From positions 104,069-168,068 of the forward strand of contig CASEVI010000002.1 of the NCBI GenBank assembly GCA_949291375.1: a stretch of DNA of 64,000 nucleotides, in the 5' to 3' direction. Below are positions 56,228 through 64,000 of this stretch, piece after piece. The number at the start of each line of letters is the position of its first letter. Within the stretch, counting starts at the first letter, position 1. Under the pieces are notes generated by a model, which saw only the letters and a program-made list of their open reading frames with translations, made no database searches and was not told the origin of the DNA. This DNA comes from an uncultured bacterium (GTDB lineage: Bacteria; Bacillota_I; Bacilli_A; RFN20; CAG-826). Made by a program: the position numbers and the translations under genes.

Positions 56228-57250
56228 TTATAATTCTTTAACATATATTTTTGAAAAAGTATTACTATCTTCGTTTTTAGCAAATTTTAAAAATTTAAAA
56301 TTACATTTTTCATAAAAATTATCTAAATCAGTTAATAAATATATCTTTTTTAACCCCAATATTTTTAATTCGCCACAAACATAATTTAATAAACATTTAG
56401 CAATTCCTTTATTTCGATAAGATTCATTAATATATAATGCGCAAATATTTGGAGATAATCTTTTTTCTAAATGAAAATCATTTTTAATTACACCAATTCC
56501 TCCAATTATTTCATTATTATTTTTCTTATTTATTAATAAATACCATCGAGGATATATTGTTTTTTCGTCATTATTTATAAATTCTTGAATACTTTTTAAA
56601 TAAATAGAAGAGGAAATATTCCATTTAGAAGAAAAATATTTACTAGCTTTTTCTTTAAAAGTAGGTTCATCTTTTAAAGAAATTATTTTTAAAGAAGAAT
56701 CAATTAAATTAATAGATAAAATAGAGTCTATTTTTTCTTTATAAATTTCTATTGATTCTTCTTCTATTTTTTTAATAAATTCTTCTTTTCCTAAAGAATA
56801 TGATTCAATATCATAAGGAAATTTTTTAGCTAACTTTTCTTTAATATTTCCATATTCTTTTTTAATATCTTCATGATCTTTAATGTATTCTTTAAAAGCA
56901 AGATGTCTTAATAAATTATATTTATCATTTTTAGAAAAAATATGAATTTGATGGGTTCTTTCATCTCCTCCTTTTCTTAAATATCTTCTACCTTTCATAT
57001 TAAATTCGCCTAAATATTCATAACCGATTTTAATAAATTCATCTTTTTTTAAATCAACATCATCTAAAGAAGATGCACTTACCATAATATCGATAATTGG
57101 TTTTGATTTTAAATCGATGATTGAAGTTGAGCCTATATGAAAAATATTAACTAAATTATCTTTTAAGATATTTATTATTTTTTCCTTTTCTTCTTTATAT
57201 CTTTTTTTATATTCTTCATTATATTCTTTTACTACAATATGTTGACTCAT
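56228..57250 (-). CDS. GrpB-domain/GNAT acetyltransferase fusion
   Basis: Residues about 1-170 form a GrpB (UPF0157, nucleotidyltransferase-like) domain: VVKEYNEEYKKRY, FHIGSTSIIDLKSKPIIDIMV, THQIHIF and LLRHLAFKEYIKDH. Residues about 185-340 form a GNAT domain: ISSSIYLKSIQEF, PRWYLLINKKNN and CALYINESYRNKGIAKCLLNY with the acetyl-CoA loop RNKGIA. Both halves occur alone elsewhere; in one chain they suggest a small-molecule or antibiotic modifier, which is inference. AAGGAG upstream. Confidence 0.8.
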   Translation of the reverse strand: MSQHIVVKEYNEEYKKRYKEEKEKIINILKDNLVNIFHIGSTSIIDLKSKPIIDIMVSASSLDDVDLKKDEFIKIGYEYLGEFNMKGRRYLRKGGDERTHQIHIFSKNDKYNLLRHLAFKEYIKDHEDIKKEYGNIKEKLAKKFPYDIESYSLGKEEFIKKIEEESIEIYKEKIDSILSINLIDSSLKIISLKDEPTFKEKASKYFSSKWNISSSIYLKSIQEFINNDEKTIYPRWYLLINKKNNNEIIGGIGVIKNDFHLEKRLSPNICALYINESYRNKGIAKCLLNYVCGELKILGLKKIYLLTDLDNFYEKCNFKFLKFAKNEDSNTFSKIYVKEL

Positions 57251-57282
57251 ATTTTAAAAACTACTCCTTTTATATTAATAAA

Positions 57283-57325
57283 ATATCCGCATTTAAATTT
57301 AAAAATAATTAAATGCGGATATTAT
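57283..57325 (-). terminator. Terminator of the asnS-72 aa unit
   Basis: AATATCCGCATTTAA/TTAAATGCGGATATT, 15 bp, followed on the minus strand by TTTATT. Confidence 0.75.
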
Positions 57326-57354
57326 TAGTTTCAATTATTTAATTTTTTAAATGT

Positions 57355-57573
57355 TTATTTACCTATAAAAGTCATTACAACTAAATAAATAATATATACA
57401 AAAAGAAAAAAAGAAAGAATAGAAAAAGTTATAACGATTTTTTTATTTTTCTTATAATTGATTGATTTTTCTTCTTTAATCGTTTCAATTTCAACAGTTT
57501 TTGATGTTGTTCTTACTTTTGGTTTTAAATCTTTTTCATTTTCTTCGATGAAATTTTCTTTCTTTTTTGCCAT
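57355..57573 (-). CDS. Small single-pass membrane protein, 72 aa
   Basis: Charged N-terminus (about 1-45) and one C-terminal membrane helix (about 48-70, TFSILSFFLFVYIIYLVVM). Five nt after asnS. Tail-anchored layout; no family recognised. Shorter and unlike SecE in its helix, so not called SecE. Confidence 0.6.
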   Translation of the reverse strand: MAKKKENFIEENEKDLKPKVRTTSKTVEIETIKEEKSINYKKNKKIVITFSILSFFLFVYIIYLVVMTFIGK

Positions 57574-57577
57574 AAAC

Positions 57578-58957
57578 TTAATATTTTAATCCTCCTGGAG
57601 TTCTTGGATATGGTTGAACATCACGAATATTGCTTAAACCTGTTAAATACATAAGTAATCTATCAAATCCAAGTCCAAATCCACTATGAACACATCCACC
57701 ATATTTTCTTAAAGATAAATACCAATTTAAAATTTCAGTATTACCTTGGTTATCCATTCTTTCTTTTAATAAATCATAGTTATCTTCTCTTTGTGATCCT
57801 CCACAAATTTCACCAACTCCTGGAACAAGTAAATCACAAGCAGCGACAGTTTTACCATCTTTATTAAGTTTCATATAAAAAGATTTAATTTCTTTAGGAT
57901 AATCAATTAAAAATACCGGACCTTTAACGATTTCTTCGGTGATATATCTTTCATGTTCACTTTGTAAATCCATTCCCCAGAAGATATCGTTATATTCAAA
58001 TTTATGACCTTCTTCTTTCGCTTTTTTTAATATATCAATAGCTTCGGTATAAGTCATTCTTTTAAAATGGGAATTCAAAATATGATTCATTTTATCAATG
58101 ACTCCTTTTTCAATCATTGTATTGAAAAAGTTCATTTCATCAGGACAATTAACTAAAACGTATTTAATAATATATTTTAAGAAATCTTCCATTAAATTCA
58201 TGTCATCTTCTAAATCAGCAAAAGCAATTTCAGGTTCAATCATCCAAAATTCTGAAGCATGACGGGAAGTGTTTGAATGTTCAGCTCTAAATGTTGGACC
58301 AAAAGTATAAACATCTCTAAAACAAAGAGCAAATGGTTCAACATGTAATTGACCGGAAACTGTTAAACAAGCATTGGCATTAAAAAATTCAGTAGGATGT
58401 TTTAAATCTTCAACAACTTTAAAACATTGACCTGCTCCTTCTGCATCATTTCCAGTAATAATAGGGGTATGAACATACATAAAACCTCTTTCTTGGAAAA
58501 ATTTATGAATTGCAAAAGCAAGTTTGTTTCTTACTCTAAACAATGCATTAAAAGTATTTGCTCTTGGTCTTAAATAAGCGATATCTCTTAAAAATTCAAA
58601 TGAATGCCTCTTTTTTTGCAAAGGGTAATCATCACTAACATCACCTAAAACACTAGCTTCTTCAATTGAAATTTCAAAAGGTTGTTTATTTTCTGGAGTT
58701 AATTTAACTTTTCCTTTAACAAAAATAGCTGCTGCATATTTAAAATGGGAAATTTCTTCATAATTTTTTGTTTCGTTAGTATAAACAAGTTGAATGTTTT
58801 TAAAACAACTCCCATCATTAAATTCAATAAACCCGACTGAGCCATTATCTCTATTTCCTCTAATCCAGCCTTCTAAAGTAACTACAGTATTATCAGCAAG
58901 CTCATTTTTAGCAAGTTTAATAAATAAATCATGAGCTAAGTCCATCGTTCTTTCCAT
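57578..58957 (-). CDS. asnS: Asparaginyl-tRNA synthetase
   Basis: Class IIb synthetase: an N-terminal OB anticodon domain ([20 protein letters not shown]), [21 protein letters not shown] (motif 2 region) and a C-terminal [21 protein letters not shown] (motif 3). 459 aa. TATAAT and AGGAG lie upstream. Confidence 0.95.
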   Translation of the reverse strand: MERTMDLAHDLFIKLAKNELADNTVVTLEGWIRGNRDNGSVGFIEFNDGSCFKNIQLVYTNETKNYEEISHFKYAAAIFVKGKVKLTPENKQPFEISIEEASVLGDVSDDYPLQKKRHSFEFLRDIAYLRPRANTFNALFRVRNKLAFAIHKFFQERGFMYVHTPIITGNDAEGAGQCFKVVEDLKHPTEFFNANACLTVSGQLHVEPFALCFRDVYTFGPTFRAEHSNTSRHASEFWMIEPEIAFADLEDDMNLMEDFLKYIIKYVLVNCPDEMNFFNTMIEKGVIDKMNHILNSHFKRMTYTEAIDILKKAKEEGHKFEYNDIFWGMDLQSEHERYITEEIVKGPVFLIDYPKEIKSFYMKLNKDGKTVAACDLLVPGVGEICGGSQREDNYDLLKERMDNQGNTEILNWYLSLRKYGGCVHSGFGLGFDRLLMYLTGLSNIRDVQPYPRTPGGLKY

Positions 58958-59009
58958 AATTTTATATTCTTATCTCCTAAAATCTTAATAATTATAACAT
59001 AATTATTAA

Positions 59010-60023
59010 TTAAAACTTATCAAAATCCTCAATTTTCCAAGATGGATCAACACCAATAGAAAGAGGAGCGAATAATTTTCTATCATAAAGATAATTCCCT
59101 ACCATCGCAATCATTGCAGCATTATCAGTTGTACACCATAATGGTGGAATGATTACTTTAATATCACTATTTTCAAAAGTTTTAGTAATTTGACTTCTTA
59201 AATAAGAGTTTGCACTAACTCCTCCAGCTAAAACAATCTCTTTAATTTCATACCTTTCGGTCGCTCTTTTTACTCTTTCAATTACTTCTTTAACGGCGAT
59301 ATCTTGGAAAGATTTTGCCATATCAGCAACTCTAATTTTATTTCCGTTTTGTTCTTCTTTATGAATTAAATTAATAACAGCTGTTTTTAATCCTGAATAA
59401 GAAAAATCTAAGGAGTTATCGTGTAAAGGGGTAGGAAGTTTATAAGTATGTTCACCTTCTTTTGCTAATTTATCAATAGCTACTCCTCCAGGATAAGGAA
59501 GTCCTAAAACACGAGCAACCTTATCATAACTTTCTCCAATTGCATCATCTTTTGTTTCACCAATAATTTTAAAATCAAGATGTTCTTTCATATAAACTAA
59601 TTCCGTATTTCCCCCACTAACAACAACTGCTAAAAGAGGAAATTTTAATTTTTCCACATATTCATTAGCATAAATATGCCCTGCTAAATGATGAACTGGA
59701 ATTAAGGGAATATTATAAATTAATGAAAGAGTTTTTGCGGCTTGAAGCCCAACATGTAAAGCACCAATTAATCCAGGGCCACGAGTAAAAGCAATGGCGC
59801 TAACATCTTCTAATTTAGTATCACTCTTTTTTAAAGCCTCATCTAAGACTGCACCAATATTTTCTAAATGTAATCTTGAAGCAATTTCTGGCATAACTCC
59901 GCCATATTTTTGATGAACTTCGATTTGAGAAGAAATTACATTTGCCTTCAATTCACCATTTTTTAAAATAGCAACGGCTGTTTCATCACAACTTGATTCA
60001 ATTGCTAAAATAATTCTATCCAT
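59010..60023 (-). CDS. tsaD: tRNA N6-threonylcarbamoyltransferase TsaD
   Basis: Catalytic subunit of t6A37 synthesis on tRNAs reading ANN codons. AIESSCDETAVAIL at the start, metal-binding HHLAGHIYAN, SGGNTELVYM, GESYDKVARVLGLPYPGG and LAGGVSANSYLR are all present. 337 aa. Acts with TsaB and TsaE encoded just upstream in the same operon; tsaC is not in the window. Confidence 0.96.
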   Translation of the reverse strand: MDRIILAIESSCDETAVAILKNGELKANVISSQIEVHQKYGGVMPEIASRLHLENIGAVLDEALKKSDTKLEDVSAIAFTRGPGLIGALHVGLQAAKTLSLIYNIPLIPVHHLAGHIYANEYVEKLKFPLLAVVVSGGNTELVYMKEHLDFKIIGETKDDAIGESYDKVARVLGLPYPGGVAIDKLAKEGEHTYKLPTPLHDNSLDFSYSGLKTAVINLIHKEEQNGNKIRVADMAKSFQDIAVKEVIERVKRATERYEIKEIVLAGGVSANSYLRSQITKTFENSDIKVIIPPLWCTTDNAAMIAMVGNYLYDRKLFAPLSIGVDPSWKIEDFDKF

Positions 60024-60025
60024 AA

Positions 60026-60469
60026 TTAATAAATCCCTCTAACCATATAAATGGCATCTTCGCCATCTTTATAATATTTTTCTTTTACAACAACTTTTTC
60101 AAATTTTAAAGATTCATATAATTTTATTGCAAAAAAATTAGATTTTCTTACTTCTAGTGTTAGGTATAAAACTTCTCCACCTTTTTTTAACTCATCAATA
60201 ACCTTTAATAATAATTTTTTAGCATATCCTTTATTTCTATCACTATCTTTAGTAACGATTTTAAAAATTGTTGATGAATCAAAAGTTATCCAATAATCAA
60301 TATAAGAAACAATTTCATTGTTGTCATCTTTTAAAATCATAAATTTAGATACTGGATTTTCATTAAATTCATATTTTAATTCCTCTAAACTCATGACTTC
60401 ATTAGTTGAAGTTTTTTCAACCGCATAAATTGCTTCAAAATCTTCTTTTTTTGCTTCTAAAATTTCCAT
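60026..60469 (-). CDS. rimI: GNAT acetyltransferase, RimI-like
   Basis: 147 aa GNAT fold with acetyl-CoA loop DRNKGYAKKLL and LTLEVRKSNFFAIKLYESLKFEKV, the typical RimI end. Placed between tsaB and tsaD as in most Firmicutes; acetylates protein N-termini in characterised members. Confidence 0.85.
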   Translation of the reverse strand: MEILEAKKEDFEAIYAVEKTSTNEVMSLEELKYEFNENPVSKFMILKDDNNEIVSYIDYWITFDSSTIFKIVTKDSDRNKGYAKKLLLKVIDELKKGGEVLYLTLEVRKSNFFAIKLYESLKFEKVVVKEKYYKDGEDAIYMVRGIY

Positions 60470-60470
60470 T

Positions 60471-61055
60471 TTAATCCTTTAAATAAACTGCTTTTAAAGT
60501 CAAAATATTCTCGACTTTACTATTTTCATTTCTTAAAAATAACATGTTATTTAAAATATCGTTTTCTTTTGACTTGATATTTAAATATTCAACTTCCCCC
60601 ATGACTTCAAATGTAGGATGTTCTTCGATATATTTTTTTACCTCTTCATTTGTTAAAACTTGATCAGGCATAATTATTTCATTATTATTATAAACTCCAA
60701 TATATGAACGAGCGCTTCTTGCATTCATTAAACAAATTGAGGGTTTATCTTTTTTCATTAACATTTGTAGTGAAGAGATTGCAAAAACAGAAATATTTAA
60801 AGCATAACCATAAATTTTTGCAATGGTTAAGGCAATTCTTACACCAGTATAAGACCCAGGACCTTTGCTAACAACAATTTCGCCAACACTTTTTGGATCA
60901 ATATTATTTCTTTTTAAAATCTTTTCGATTTCTAAAATCATAAATTCACTTTGTTTTTGCCAAGCTTTATAAATAGTTTGATCAATAACCTTATTATCTT
61001 TAGCTAAACCGACAACTAAAAGCGTATTTGATGAATCTAAAAGTAAAGTAATCAT
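60471..61055 (-). CDS. tsaB: t6A synthesis protein TsaB
   Basis: Inactive TsaD paralogue that scaffolds the t6A complex. LLLDSSNTLLVVGLAKD at the start and VSKGPGSYTGVRIALTIAK in the middle identify it. 194 aa. Overlaps tsaE by four bases and precedes rimI by one. Confidence 0.93.
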   Translation of the reverse strand: MITLLLDSSNTLLVVGLAKDNKVIDQTIYKAWQKQSEFMILEIEKILKRNNIDPKSVGEIVVSKGPGSYTGVRIALTIAKIYGYALNISVFAISSLQMLMKKDKPSICLMNARSARSYIGVYNNNEIIMPDQVLTNEEVKKYIEEHPTFEVMGEVEYLNIKSKENDILNNMLFLRNENSKVENILTLKAVYLKD

Positions 61056-61531
61056 AACTTATAAACCTCTTTTAACTCGTTAAATAAAAAATTAAATTTT
61101 TCATTTTTACTAGAAATAGTAAATTCACGTTCATTTTTTTCATTAATTTTAATAACGATATTAAGAATATCACCAAAATTAAGGAATTCTTCAATAAATT
61201 TAGGCCATTCAATTATTGCAACACCATCCCCTTCGATAACTTCTTCTAATCCAATGTTTTTATTTTCACGTGGAATGTCTTCTAAACGATAAGCATCAAT
61301 GTGATATAAAGGAATTAAAGAAGAGAAATAGCATTTTAAAATGTTGAATGTTGGAGAGTTAATTTCTTCTTTAACACCAAGTTTTTTTCCAATTCCTTTA
61401 GTTAAAGTTGTTTTCCCTGCTCCTAAATCTCCGCTTAAAGCAATAACTTCACCTCTAAAAGCTTTAGAAGCAATTATTTCTCCAAGTTTTAGTGTTTCTT
61501 CTTTATTTTTACTAATAATTTTTATTTCCAT
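61052..61531 (-). CDS. tsaE: t6A synthesis ATPase TsaE
   Basis: P-loop ATPase of the t6A complex: Walker A ALSGDLGAGKTTLTKGIG, SPTFNILKCY and YHIDAYRLED. 159 aa. Two nt after ntdP. Confidence 0.94.
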   Translation of the reverse strand: MEIKIISKNKEETLKLGEIIASKAFRGEVIALSGDLGAGKTTLTKGIGKKLGVKEEINSPTFNILKCYFSSLIPLYHIDAYRLEDIPRENKNIGLEEVIEGDGVAIIEWPKFIEEFLNFGDILNIVIKINEKNEREFTISSKNEKFNFLFNELKEVYKL

Positions 61532-61533
61532 AT

Positions 61534-62070
61534 CTATTTATTTAAACCTTCTTCCTCTTTATAACGTTCATAAAATTCACCAATTTTTTCATCAACAAAA
61601 GGGAATTTACCTTCTTTCATCATATTTTTTATTTTATTGATGTTATATTTTAAAATTGTATCAATATCTTCTCCATATTGATACTTTTCTCTATGATAAG
61701 CATATTCTTTAACATCAATAATACGAATATTATGATTTGGATATAATTTCATATCCAAATCATAATCAATATATTTAATATATCCTTTATCTTTAATATA
61801 TGGTGATGCTAAATTTACATAATAAGTGATTCCACTTTTTTTAAACATTGCAATTACATTCATCCATATATCTTTAAAAAATATCATTACTGCAGGTTCT
61901 TTTGTATACCAAACTCGAAAATTGTGTTCAATAACTTTAGTTTTAGTAGAACAAACAACAATATAATTTTCTTTTTCTTCAACAACATAAACATGATCCC
62001 AAATACGATGCATTCTTCCATCATGTTTATATCCTTGAACTTCAATCCGTTTCTTTAATAAATTATCCAT
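61534..62070 (-). CDS. ntdP: DUF402 nucleoside tri/diphosphatase NtdP
   Basis: 178 aa DUF402 protein. HDGRMHRIWDHVYVVEE, FFKDIWMNVIAMF, YVNLASPY and YIDYDLDMKLYPN carry the acidic metal-binding residues of the family, which hydrolyses nucleoside tri- and diphosphates. GGAGG precedes the ATG. Heads the ntdP-tsaE-tsaB-rimI-tsaD group. Confidence 0.9.
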   Translation of the reverse strand: MDNLLKKRIEVQGYKHDGRMHRIWDHVYVVEEKENYIVVCSTKTKVIEHNFRVWYTKEPAVMIFFKDIWMNVIAMFKKSGITYYVNLASPYIKDKGYIKYIDYDLDMKLYPNHNIRIIDVKEYAYHREKYQYGEDIDTILKYNINKIKNMMKEGKFPFVDEKIGEFYERYKEEEGLNK

Positions 62071-62091
62071 ATTTTTATTTCCTCCTTTCTT

Positions 62092-62124
62092 TTAAAAATT
62101 TAAGAAAAAATCTTAAATTTTTAA
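62092..62124 (-). terminator. Hairpin after the DUF3137-like gene
   Basis: AAAAATTTAAGA/TCTTAAATTTTT; AT-only stem on the minus strand, no long T-run. Weak terminator or spacer. Confidence 0.45.
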
Positions 62125-62156
62125 AAATTAAATAAAGATAAAATAAAAATATAGCG

Positions 62157-63212
62157 TTATTTGATAGCTTCTCTTATTTCAATAACTTTTTCTAAGTCAG
62201 CTTTACTTTTTGCAATATTTTTTAAATTAACAGATTCTTTTGTTGGAACATTGATAAAATCGTCAGCATAATCAATACCAACAAAAAGTTTTCCATTATT
62301 AAGTGAAACAATTACATCAATAATTGTTTTATCAATTTTAAATTTTTTAACAATACTTAAAAGTTTACTATTTAAAATTTCTTTAACTCTTTCATCGTTA
62401 ACATAAAAACTATATTTATCATTTCCATCAATTAATTTTAATCCGTCAAGATCATCGACTGGATAAGAATATTCTTTTCCTTTAAGTTGAAATAAACCTC
62501 TTAAATTTAAATCAACTCCTTCAAGATCAAAAACAAACATTCTTCCTAAAAATCTTGGTTGTGGTCTATTTTTTACTAAAATTGATGCGGCACAATCAAA
62601 AACTGTAAATGGTTTGTTATTAATAAAGCCACTTGAAACATTAATAGCTTTAAAAGTTTTAATATTCAAAAACATTTTTGATTCATCGAAAAGTGCTTTT
62701 TCATCAGCTGTGATTGAAAAAGTTAAATCTTTAAATCTATCGCCAGAATAAATTTCTTTATTTGTTTCACCTAAAACAAATTGAACATATTCATTTCCAG
62801 CAGCATCAAGTTTCTTTCTTTGAAATCTTGAAAAAATGAATGAACCGACTAAAAGAGCAATTGCACAGCATAAAACAACGATTGTTATCCAACTTTGGCC
62901 TTCTTGATTACCTAAAGTTAAAGCAAGCACCAAAGCTAAAACTAAAACAATAAGTAAAACTGCAGTAACAACATAGTTCCACATTTTTAACTTTTTGCCG
63001 AATTTATTAAATTCTTCTCTTTTTTCGTCGATTCTTTTAGCTAAATCTTTTTCGCTTTCTTTAACGTTCAAAACTTCTTCTTCACCATTTTCAACTTCTT
63101 CAGGATTAAATACTTTTTCTTCATTAGCATTTTCTTCTCCCTCTTTTGAAATGGCGTTTTCTTGATTTAAAGGTGTAACTTCAACCTTTTTTTCTTCCTT
63201 TTTAAAACCCAT
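62157..63212 (-). CDS. DUF3137-like membrane protein, 351 aa
   Basis: Acidic, Glu/Asn-rich N-terminus (about 1-60), two membrane helices (about 83-103 and 110-130) and a C-terminal domain with FNI-type strands (INVSSGFINNKPFTVFDCAA, GRMFVFDLEGVDL, YSFYVNDERVKEIL) resembling DUF3137 proteins. Role unknown in the family. AGGAG precedes the ATG. Confidence 0.7.
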   Translation of the reverse strand: MGFKKEEKKVEVTPLNQENAISKEGEENANEEKVFNPEEVENGEEEVLNVKESEKDLAKRIDEKREEFNKFGKKLKMWNYVVTAVLLIVLVLALVLALTLGNQEGQSWITIVVLCCAIALLVGSFIFSRFQRKKLDAAGNEYVQFVLGETNKEIYSGDRFKDLTFSITADEKALFDESKMFLNIKTFKAINVSSGFINNKPFTVFDCAASILVKNRPQPRFLGRMFVFDLEGVDLNLRGLFQLKGKEYSYPVDDLDGLKLIDGNDKYSFYVNDERVKEILNSKLLSIVKKFKIDKTIIDVIVSLNNGKLFVGIDYADDFINVPTKESVNLKNIAKSKADLEKVIEIREAIK

Positions 63213-63387
63213 AATTAATAATCTCCTAACAAAAATTCATTTATTATTATAAATGAATTAAATTTTAGTTAAAAATAAAATTAAAGTTTTACACGATATA
63301 AAAATAATAGATAAAGACAAAATGATTATTTATTTAAATTCTTCTTTACACGTGGTAATAAAAAAGAGCGATTTTCATCGCTCAATG
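63213..63387. terminator. Gap with terminator of the ABC exporter (63362-63384)
   Basis: On the minus strand GAGCGAT-GAAA-ATCGCTC followed by TTTTTT, at 63384-63362, just past the exporter stop. The rest of the gap is the AT-rich upstream region of the DUF3137-like gene. Confidence 0.8.
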
Positions 63388-64000
63388 TTATTTATAATAC
63401 TTAGCTTGTGAATCAAATAATTCTTTATAAACGCCATTAGGTAGTTTCATTAAAGATTCGTGATTTCCACACTCAATTATCTTTCCTTTATCAATAACAA
63501 TGATATTATCGCAGAATTTAGTAGAAGACATACGATGAGAAATATAAATAGCTTTCTTATTATTAACTAACTTGTCAAATAAAGAATAAATTTCTGACTC
63601 ACTTATTGGATCAAGTGCCGAGGTTGGTTCATCTAAAAATACAAAATCACTATCTTTATAAAGCGCCCTAGCAATTGCAATCTTTTGAGCTTCACCTCCG
63701 CTAACTTCAACTCCTTCTTCTAAATATTTGTATAAAGGGGTATCAATTCCTTTATCAAACTTTTTATAGTCAAAATTAACATCATCTAAGTCTTTTTTAA
63801 TTAATTCTTCATCAATTTGTTTATTTGCGGCAACATTTTCTTTTATTGAAAAAGCAAAAAGAGTGAAATCTTGGAAAACAACAGCAAATAACTTTTGATA
63901 ATCTTTAAAATTAAAACGATTAATATTAATTCCATTAACTAAAATTTCTCCTTTTTCAGGTTTATAAAATCTAGCAATTAATTTAATAATCGTTGATTTT
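63388..64000 (-). CDS. ABC exporter, C-terminal nucleotide-binding part, cut by window edge
   Basis: The minus strand runs in from the right edge at the Lys-Ser-Thr of Walker A (KSTIIKLIARFYKPEKG) and continues FAVVFQDFTLF (Q-loop), VSGGEAQKIAIARAL (signature), FVFLDEPTSALDP (Walker B) and AIYISHRMSS (H-loop), ending AKYYK and TAA at 63388. The order fits an ABCB-type exporter with its membrane domain to the right of the window. About 203 residues visible. Confidence 0.9.
   Translation of the reverse strand, partial: KSTIIKLIARFYKPEKGEILVNGININRFNFKDYQKLFAVVFQDFTLFAFSIKENVAANKQIDEELIKKDLDDVNFDYKKFDKGIDTPLYKYLEEGVEVSGGEAQKIAIARALYKDSDFVFLDEPTSALDPISESEIYSLFDKLVNNKKAIYISHRMSSTKFCDNIIVIDKGKIIECGNHESLMKLPNGVYKELFDSQAKYYK

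Noticed and set aside
57355-57573. SecE call for the 72-aa membrane protein
   Set aside because: Single tail helix is compatible, but there is no secE signature and no nusG or rplK beside it.

Overview
The window looks like a chromosomal segment of a very AT-rich, low-GC Gram-positive bacterium of the Bacilli/Mollicutes type. The evidence is Firmicutes gene order (pgsA-cinA-recA-rny-ymdB-miaB-miaA; gpsB next to a type B rnpB; ntdP with the t6A genes), an RNA polymerase delta subunit, GatCAB, RNase Y and MEP-pathway genes. TGA is used as a stop codon (ends of ymdB and of the first ABC fusion), so the standard code applies and this is not a code-4 Mycoplasma. I cannot name the genus from sequence alone; an uncultured gut lineage related to Erysipelotrichia/Acholeplasma/RF39 would fit.

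Region 1-14,500 is an accessory island. It carries three large paralogous surface lipoproteins (984, 694 and 1087 aa) with a nearly identical N-terminal module (lipobox, collagen-like Gly-X-Y repeats, a WLTGT...GDVYQK linker, more Gly-X-Y) and divergent beta-helix-like C-termini. Around them lie four decaying copies of AAA/DUF4143 ATPase genes, each different in state, most preceded by its own short repeat array. The first two lipoprotein genes are divergent and share a perfect 56-bp inverted repeat that encloses both promoters. Genes one and three share a leader made of a -10 box, a stem-loop, a 14-16 nt homopolymer and a second covarying hairpin.

Region 14,500-30,000 is core: miaA, a RicA-like small protein, miaB, ymdB, rny, recA, cinA, pgsA, rnpB, gpsB, tRNA-Leu, an M3 peptidase, a HAD-ispD-S1-pgi operon, and a five-tRNA operon (Val, Tyr, Gln, Lys, Leu). 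Region 30,000-40,000 has a HAD phosphatase, two tandem membrane-anchored paralogues of unknown function, nfu, an inositol-phosphatase family gene with fba, rpoE, gltX-ispF-ychF and a cold-shock gene.

Region 39,900-45,100 holds two MacB-like ABC ATPase/permease fusions preceded by a 46-aa small gene with a near-perfect sigma-A promoter and its own terminator; the first fusion shares an upstream element with recA. Region 45,100-53,900 is pcrA-ligA-gatC-gatA-gatB-pepC. The end holds three membrane proteins of unknown role, a GrpB-GNAT fusion, asnS, the t6A cluster (tsaD-rimI-tsaB-tsaE) with ntdP, a DUF3137-like membrane protein and the C-terminal part of an ABC exporter cut by the window edge.

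A general feature is that many first genes have a -10 box only 5-11 nt before the ATG, which suggests widespread leaderless transcripts. No CRISPR array, intact insertion sequence, rRNA or prophage was seen.
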